Positions 53,132-62,100 of a stretch of 64,000 nt of DNA are shown piece by piece. The DNA is from Trebouxia sp. TZW2008 (Eukaryota > Chlorophyta > Trebouxiophyceae > Trebouxiales > Trebouxiaceae): NCBI GenBank assembly GCA_002118135.1, contig BDIU01000066.1:1-64000 (forward strand), in the 5' to 3' direction. Below the pieces are notes generated by a model. The model did no database searches and was not told the DNA's origin. It saw only the letters and a program-made list of their open reading frames with translations. Position 1 is the first letter of the stretch, and every line of letters starts with the position of its first letter. The translations under genes were made by a program, and so were the position numbers.

Positions 53132-56100
53132 TCAAACTAGCTCGTCAACCTCAACATCATACTCTATACTTGCAGGGGCGTGCTGAACAACTGCCTGCCG
53201 GCTGTAGTCTGATGTCTCAGATGCAGCTGGGACAGCTATCAAAGGGCTGCCCTCTGCAAAAGCCCTTGTGCTGTCTTCAGCACCAAGGCCCTGACCACCT
53301 ACACAACAGCACGCACTTTGCCAACATGCTTTCTGTATGTACATGCACTTTGCCGACATGCAAACACCTGTGTGCATTTGCATCTGTCGTCGCTTATGAT
53401 TGGCGTGATACTGATCGGGTGGGATCATAACCTGATCTCCAAGTCACCAGGCACTGAGCTGTGATCACATCTAGGCTTCAAGTTGCGTGATGGGTATGCT
53501 GAGGCCAGATGGTGACAGAACAAGCACATAACAGCTGCTGATGATGATGGCTCCTTCAGTTTGAATGTGGTTCAGCAAGCCACACATGCAAAGATGAAGA
53601 CAAGCACAAATGTTGGAAGCCAAAACCTGCACAGCTCAAGCTGGCAATATACACAACTATGTGTTTATAGATCAATGTGCAGCACAAATGATTTGCTGCA
53701 TGGCAGGTGCCAAGTTGATGGAGAGTACTGCTACTTCAACTAGGCAAGATGGCTTTCAAAAAGAAACAATCATTCAACAGTCATGTTTGATCTGCTGTAC
53801 AAAACAGCAACCAAGGCCTCATCTGTAGTACAGATTTTGAGCATGCATGGCTAGCATAAAACCAGATGAGGCAGCAACATACCAACTCCAGATGAAGCGG
53901 GAGAAATGCCTATGCCAACTGTGTGCTGTGTGTTGATGGCAGAGGCATTAAAGGGCGCCCTCGTTTCTTGTGCATGCCAGGCCATTTCAGCATGTGTCGC
54001 TCTGTCAGCGCTGAACTTTGAGGAGATGGCACTGACCTGCTGTATGCAACAGACAATCTTCTGTGTTGTACCTGACTTTCTGTTAGATTAGAATTACAGG
54101 ACACCTTGCCGTATTGAATTCTCTTCAGCAAGATTGAGCAAGACAGCCTCACAGATCATGACTCACATGCCATGCAATACATCACTGCTGGGAAACCTTT
54201 AGAGGTCACACTGTGCACACAACAAATTGTGTTTCTGCAGGTGCTGGAACTCTGGCAGCAGTGCCATTTTTGAAAGCAGAAGCGCTGCTTCCAGTGCACA
54301 AGTGTTGCTATGTACACCATCACAAGCCAACAGACTGTGTTTGAAGATACAGATACACATAAAGGGTAGCAAATGAGGTAGGTCAAGTTGTCCAAGATAA
54401 TGCTCAAGGTGCATGTGTGGTCTTGGCTCATCACGTGCTGCCTTCACACAGCACCCATACAGGACTTAGACGCAGGCATCAGCTACAAGGCAGCTTAGAG
54501 GGTAAACCTGTGAGTTAGGCCCAGTGTCGGATGCCATTGATCCTGAGCCCTGTTGCTGCTGCCGTCTCAACTCCTGAAGCACTCTGTTGAAGGCCACAGC
54601 GGGCTTCTGCTGAGGAGGAGTGTCTGCGTCTGCTTCTTGCTCACCCATGCTGCTGCACATCACAGCTTTGACATCACTGACTGGCAGGCAAGCTGGCAAC
54701 ATGTAACATCAGCGTCATTGTTCATGGCCTAAGCTGAAGCCAATGGTTCTGACTTTGCAGATTGCATGTTTCTTTTGCTAAGGGGTTGTCAGCATCTTCC
54801 TTCTATTTGCTCATGCTGTTGCAACATGCAGGTCGGGCAATTGTTGGCAGCAATGCTAATGAAGCTTTCCTTACGCAACAACTTGTGGCCTAATGTGCAA
54901 AAGATGCGTCTGTCCACCTGACTGCATCAGTGTGGCTGGCAGGGCTCAATGTCGGCGGCAGCAGCACAAAAGGCCAATCTATCGATCCACTGTGCATATA
55001 TGCTTGTCTAGACAGATCACTCCTGCTGTCAGCCAGAGCATACATCAGGCAACAGTGCATGATTGCCACATAGCAGCCGCTTGTGCGGATGTGCATGACT
55101 GCCTAAACAGACAACTCCTGTTAGCAAGTCAGACCCTGCAAAAGGCAACAGCACAGTGTGCTCACCTAGCAGCTGCTTGTGTGGATGTGCATGACTGCCT
55201 GAACAGACAACTCCTGTTAGCAAGTAAGACCCTGCAGAAGGCAACAGCACAATCTGCTCACCTAGCGGCTGACTGTACAGATGTGCATGACTGCCTGATA
55301 CTGTCAGCCCTGTCAGACTCCAATTCCTGTGAAGCTGCTGGTGGGCTTGACACCATTGATGACTCAGGGGACGGCACAGATGCAGGGCCAAATTTTGGTT
55401 CAGCCCTGCTGGTGTCCCTCTTGTCTGCAACCATTGCCGGAAAGTGTGTTAACGGTGCATGGGTGGGTGCTGAGATTTGAAGATCAAGGGGTCAATAAAC
55501 GTGTTGGCGATTCCAAACTCGATCAACTGTGCTTGTGACTTGTCGCTGAAGGCGGTGCTGAAATATCATCCAGCCCCACAACAGCAATGCCAGCATCTGT
55601 GTATGCACCAGTGACTGTTTGCTTCGCAATGGAGGGTGGCCACCGTTTACAGCTCAAATGCAAGCTCAGCGCATGCTTCTGTATCACAGGGTCGGCACAA
55701 CATCATCATCATCATCAATCAGATATGCTGTATGAATCCATTCAAAGTTGGCATCATGTGCATGTGACAGCAGACAGTGGACAGCAGCAGTCAGTACAGC
55801 CTCGCTGCTGGGGAAAAGCTTGGACCGACTACCTGACAGGGGAATGTGTGCAGCACCAGTGACTGAAGGGGAGCTGCCTGGAGGTGTCAGGCCTTGGCTT
55901 CTGCTGAAAAGGCTGCTCCTGCTTGCTGTGCCCCTCAGACCCTGGAGCGCAGTGGATGCACCAGGACTGGACACTGCATCAGTAGTACAGTCATTGCAGG
56001 GTGAGTCTATGTGTTCACAAAACATTGAGGTTCGTATGGGTAAAGTGCTGTCTAGTTGCCCAGAGGTGCAGGCTTTGGCTTCTGATGAACAGGCTGCCCT

Positions 56101-59100
56101 GCCTGCTGTGCCCCTCAGACCCTGGAGCGCAGCCAAAGCGCCAGGACTAGGCTTTGCATCAGAACCGTCACGCTTTCATATACTGGGCTGAGCCTGAGTT
56201 ATGCAGGGCATGAGTTTACGTGGTTTTTTGTGTCCAGCTGACTGGACGCAATAGCATGTAATATTCACAGTGTTTGTGCCTGCTGTAGCTTTCAGACCAT
56301 AAATTCCAACTGCAGAGAGAAATAGGCACTGCAGCATTGGCAACATGTGAGTGCTGTTCTCTTGAGCTGAACCAAGCAGCATGCTGCTCTGCATGCCTGA
56401 CCTTCTGTGCTAGTATTGTTGCTTGCCTGCGGCAAAGTTATGAGAGGCATAGGCACATACTAGTGCTCCACACACCACAACCAACAAATTGCAGCATCTG
56501 TTGTGAAGTTGTGTAAAGTACCACAGCTGACTTGTTGCAAACTTTGTCGGTTGGCACGTAATAATTGCAGCTCAGCTGTAGCAGTCGACTCTTTACAAGA
56601 CGCTGGTAATTACCTGTGGCAAAGTTGGTAAGGGGCATGGGCACATACTGGTGCTGGGGTGGGGAGGGGATCTGACGGGTGGGTAGCAGGGAAGGTGCAA
56701 GGCTTGCTGCTGATGCTCGCTGCAAAGGCGAAGGGGGCGATGGCACGTAGTTCACCTGCGCACAGCCACACCCTTTGCATGGTCACCACAGCCTTGATGT
56801 AGTGCGTTGCATGCATTGTTGTCTCATTGTGAAATGCGTGTCAGAAGTGCTGATTGCTGGCGCCCGCTGCAAAGGCGAAGGGGCGGCGGCACATGGTTCA
56901 CCTGCACCCAGCCACAGCCATTGCATGGTCGCCACAGCTTTTACGTAGTGCGTGGCATGCATTCTTGGCTCGTTGCAGCGTGTGGAATACCGGAAGTATT
57001 GATTGCTGGTGCATGCTACAAAGGTAATGGGAGTGACAGCACACAGTTCACCAGCACAACTGGATGGAAGTCCTTGGCCTGCTGCTGCTGTGTCATGCTG
57101 ATGGTAGGGTCTGGGACTACCTCATTATCTTGCAGCATCCTCGCAAAAGCTTGCTTCATGTTGGGTAGTGAACAATGACCAGCAGGAAGTGATGCTGTCC
57201 TTGACAATGCCACAGATTCATGCAAGGTTGTGCCAATGACATAAGCAATTGAGTTTGTCAAGTGCATTGCAGCACACGGGATGCTGGCAGCCTTATGCTG
57301 CAATCAAGTCCTGATGACAGTCAAGTCTAAGTAAAAGCCATTTGCAATGGCAAGCCTGACCCATGCTTTGTATGTGCAAAAATAGGGCATTGCATGCAGG
57401 GGCTTCTGAAAGGCATGGACTTTGCCTTGTGATGCGTTCTGAAGTGGCTATCTAGTCATGTGCCAATACCTGTCTGCGAACAAGAGGAGAGGGAGAGTCA
57501 GAATTGCACTCAGATGGGGACTCGGGGATTGAGATTGATGGCCCTTCTGAAACAGCCCTGAAGGGCAGGGACCTTGCCAGCAGCCCTTCAGAGGCAGTCC
57601 CAAACCCAGCAAATGAAACCTTTCCTTCTCTTGCAGTGGCTGATGGCATCCTAGCTGCCTGCATACGCAAGTCCCACAAAAGTTTGAACCAACACCTACA
57701 GATACTCATGCACAATTGCAGTGACTGTTGCTCATCTGTTGAGCAGGTTTCAAATTGTTGAAAACAAGCGCCTGCAGCACAAGCTCAAGACGCCAGCTTT
57801 ATGTGTAAGAGCATGCATGTTCTGTTATACGCAAGGGCTGTCTGTTTTTCTGGTGAGGGTGTCATTTACGAGGATCACATGCCTGCAAGACAAGCAGACA
57901 AGCAGTAAATGTAATCAGCAAACTAGATGGGTTAAGATGTTTGGCATCACATGCCAATTGTGTCAGTTGCTGATATTGCAAAATTTCAAGACAAGTGTGA
58001 CATTTACACCTAAGCTTACAACAATATGAACTGCAAGTCTCGGGCATTTTGAGAAATGCTCACCTGTACTGGATGCTCCTCAGGCTTGAGTAAGCCAGAT
58101 ATGCTCTCCCTTAGGTGCAGGGGCGGTGGAGATTGCCCTGCCCTGCTGTTGAAACGCCCTATGCCACTAGAAGACTGGCTTGTGGTCCTGCTGGATGGCT
58201 GCTGCAAACCGCCTTGCCCCTTGCTGCTGGAGGGCTGCTGCAAACTGCCCTGGCTCTCACTGCCTGAGGCATGATCACAGCTGTCCTGCCCTTCAGTGTC
58301 AAAAGGCTGCTGCAAACTGCCCTGCTCATAGCTGCTCATTGCAGTCATGCCTTTGCGCTGTTGGCCAACAGGCTCTGCCCTGCTGCTGACTGAAGCAAGC
58401 CTACTGCTAAGTCTGTTGCTTTCATCTGGGTTGGCTTGGCTGCTTGTAGAAGGCCCATCCCTTGGCACAAACTCTCCCCTCTGCAAGCACATCCAAAACA
58501 GGCGTTTGCAAGGTGTTCACAAGGGGATTGTTGCTGCTCTTATGCATCATAACAAAACTAAGTTTAGACCCGAGTTCTGGTGCAGCATCAAATCGAGACT
58601 GGCCTCATGACTTGCGCAAACCTGAATGGGAGAGTATTATGTATAAGCGTCAGCCAGCCAGGGAGGCTGATTGCATCAAGTTAGCTGCCTATATGCGCAG
58701 CCTCAGTTTACACTCGGTAAGCCAGCAAGTGCAGCTTGAAAGACAGCATAGCCAACACTATGCTAGGCTAGAGTCAGGATCATCAAGTCGATCAGTCATG
58801 AATCAGATAGGACATAGACACAAGCAGCGCATCAGACCTTATTGATTTTGAAGAATGTGTCGTCAGCAAGCTATGGGCAAGACCTGAACCCCAGGACCAC
58901 GATATGGCCTAGGCAGAAGGCAGCTCAAAGGAAAGCTGGATAGGAATGGTGATGCTAGACTGAAATCAGAGTGATGGCAGCAAGATAGGGCATAGGTGAA
59001 AAGAGAGCATCTGACCTCATTGATCTTGAAGGGTGTGTTGTCAACCAGGCAGCTAATGTCCAGTGAGCTGCTGCTGCTGCTGACGCTGTCCTGCCTTGGC

Positions 59101-62100
59101 ACATCCACACTGCTGCTGCCGCTGTCAACAAGAGGCCAGCATGCTTTCAGCCCCCAGGAGCCTGCCCTTTGTCCCTGCAGCTTTGCCTTCTGATCCAGTG
59201 TGTTTGCCTTCTGGCCCATAAAGTTTGCCCTTTGATCCAGGCCAGTTGCCTTTTGGCCCATTGGATTTGCCTTCTGGCCCATTGGGTTTGCCTTTTGGTC
59301 CAGTGGGACTGCCCTTTGCCACCTCCTGCTTGCGTCTATGCCCTCAGAGCTTGCCCTGCTTGACTCTGCCCCATAGCTTGGCTCCGGGGACAGGCCCTGC
59401 TGCTGGCCTGCAAATGTCACACTTTCTCACACAACCATTTATTCATTCTTCATACAAAACATGTGCTAGACAGGCTCAGCAGGCCCAGCTAGGTACGTGC
59501 TGGAGCCATCAACTGTCTCCAGCCAAGTCAGTCCTGTGCTACTTTAGACCATTTGTGTTGGTCACAAAACCAGCATGCCTATCTTGCAGGTCTGGTCTAG
59601 CTTTCTGATGCTCCTCAAGAGCAATCTTGAGCAGCAAACAATCAGTACTGCACAAGGAAGGAGAAGATCATTGGTGCTGCTTGCATCAAGCCAAATGGCC
59701 TGTGATGATGGCAATATTGTGCTGGTCCACAGGCGGATGCGTATTGGACAGTATGGTTTCTGCAGTTGGCTTGCTTCTGTTTGACATTCAGACAGTGGTG
59801 AGCAAATGTGACTTTGTGCTATACGTAATTTTTGCCATGTTGATAACATGAAACAAGCTCAAGCATTACAATCTCATTTGCTTGCAGCCTTGCAACGTGT
59901 AAAAATCATGCATGAATGATTGGTTGAGGACAGTTGATTGCTCCAGTACGTACCTAGCTGGGCCTGCTGAGCCAGTCTGGCACATTGATTGATTGATTGA
60001 TTTCTGTGCCCGCACAAATGCGAGGCAGGTAACAGGTATGCCTCACCCTGTTTCTGTAGGCCATACAGCAGGCTCATTTTGTCATACAAAGGTCTGGGCC
60101 TGCTGAGCCAGTCTGGCACGTATTTAGAATTAATGGAGGATGAAAATGAATGACTGACCTTGCATGCCATGTCTGGTGAGGGAAGCTCTGAAAAGCCCGT
60201 TATAGAACAGAGCAGTGTTCTCCTTTGCTTCAGCAGCTGCAGACACCGGGGTTTGGGCATGTGACAGGCCGCCCTCCAGGGATGAAAGGGGGGTTGGCTC
60301 ATCAGGGGTAGGGCTTGCTTGGGGGTCAGGCAGGGTCACCCTAAGGGGTCCCCTTTCAGGCGGTCTTCCTGCCTGTCCTTGCTCTTCTTCCAGCATGACA
60401 TCAGCAACATCTGTAGCCTGTGCAGCACAACACAAGGCGTTTGTGCATGTGACAGGCCGCCCCCTAGGGATGAAAGGGGGGTGGGCTCGTCATGGGTGGG
60501 GGTTGCTTGGGGGTCAGGCGGGGTCACCCTAAGGTTTGCCCTTTGACACGCGTGTCCTGTCTGCTCTTGCTCTTCTTCCAGCATAATTTCAGCCGCATGT
60601 ACAGTCTGTGCAGCACAGTGTGCGGGGTGAGTCACATTCCGTCATATCAGACCAATCTGCTTATGGGATGGCATGTCACTTGATGTGCGATTGATTGATC
60701 AGGAAATGATGTTTTACATGCTCATAAATGATGTGTGTTTGCAGCAAAATCCCAAGCTGACACAGATTGTCATTTTGACTGGTGTTGATGCATTGCACAG
60801 AGTCCCCATTGTCTATCAATGCAGCTAGGTAGTTGCCAGTGCATGGCAGACGGCATAGACAGTCAAAGGCACAAACTGTCAGTGCGCACTGGAAGGTTCA
60901 CATACAGCTTTCTTTGATGTGATACCAGATGAGCTAGAGCAAAACGATCGCAGTCACATTTAGCAGGTCAAAATGGCACCCAGCAGAGTGACTCTACTTG
61001 AACTGCCTACCCTACCTGGTCTCCCTCCTGTTGGAAGGTGGGCTGAAGCCAGGCCGAGGGCTGTCCTGAGTTCCAGGTGTCAGATGTGCCCTTGGCCCCT
61101 GACTGCGACTGAAAGCTGGCAAAGATGCTGTTGCTGGGATGATACTGTCCTGCAAAGCATGGGCAGTATTCATGTAGCAATCTCTGGTGCTGATGCCATA
61201 TGCCCAGGCCAGAACAAAGAGACAGTAGCAAAGATGTCATTGCTGGGGTGATACTGTCCTGCTCAGCAGCATGCTTTGAAGAAGCTAGCCCGGTATTGGC
61301 GTCAACAGTGCAGGCCAGAAGACAGAGACAGCAGCAAAGGTACCGTTGCTGGGATGGTAATGTCCTGCACAGCATGGGCAATAGTCATGCAGCAATCTCT
61401 GGCTTTGATGCCGAGGGCCCAGGCCAAAACCCAGAGACAGCAGCAAAGATGTGATTGATGGGCTGATGGTGTCCTGCACAGCAGCATGCTATGAGCAAGC
61501 TGGCCTGGCAAGACAAGCTTTCTGCACCACACCCACCGCATGTCACATAAAGTGTAAATGTTGTATTCATATCATTACAGTTGTCAGTATTGTCGCCATA
61601 GTGTTACAGCAGGAGCAGCAATCTGAGCATTACTGTGTGCATTGCACTCTGCAGCAGACTCTTTGACTTGGGTGCAGAGCGCCCTAGCGCCTGTCCTGAG
61701 CCCTGACATACATGCTGTTGCTGACATCAACAGCATCCTGCTTAGTAGCAGCATTTCCAGCAGCTCTGTGCCTTCAAGGTGATAGTGTAACACAAAGCTG
61801 CAGCATGCGTGATGCTGGTTGCGTTGTTGAGCACGGCTGTGCCTGACTGTACCTGCAGCTTCCAAAGCAGATGACTCCTTATTGAGAGCTCTGCTGCACC
61901 ACAAAAAGACAGATGACATGACAAAGACTTGACACCAAGCTTCAGCAGAATTGATGCTGATAGCACTGTTGAGCATTGCTGTGCCTGACTGTACCTGCAG
62001 CTTTGAAGGCAGACAACTTCACATTGAGAGCTCTGGGTTTCAGTACCCCTCTGCCCCCATCACTATGAATGCGCAGGTTGAGATCATCTGTGACTGCCTC

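Noticed and set aside
54893..55480. 195-aa plus-strand frame with repeated DVHDCLNRQLLLA
   Set aside because: It is the antisense of an exon plus tandem copies of its edge from the minus-strand gene. The repeats are explained by the border duplication.
56807..57178. 123-aa plus-strand frame
   Set aside because: Antisense to the duplicated edge of the 56755-56614 exon. No independent support.
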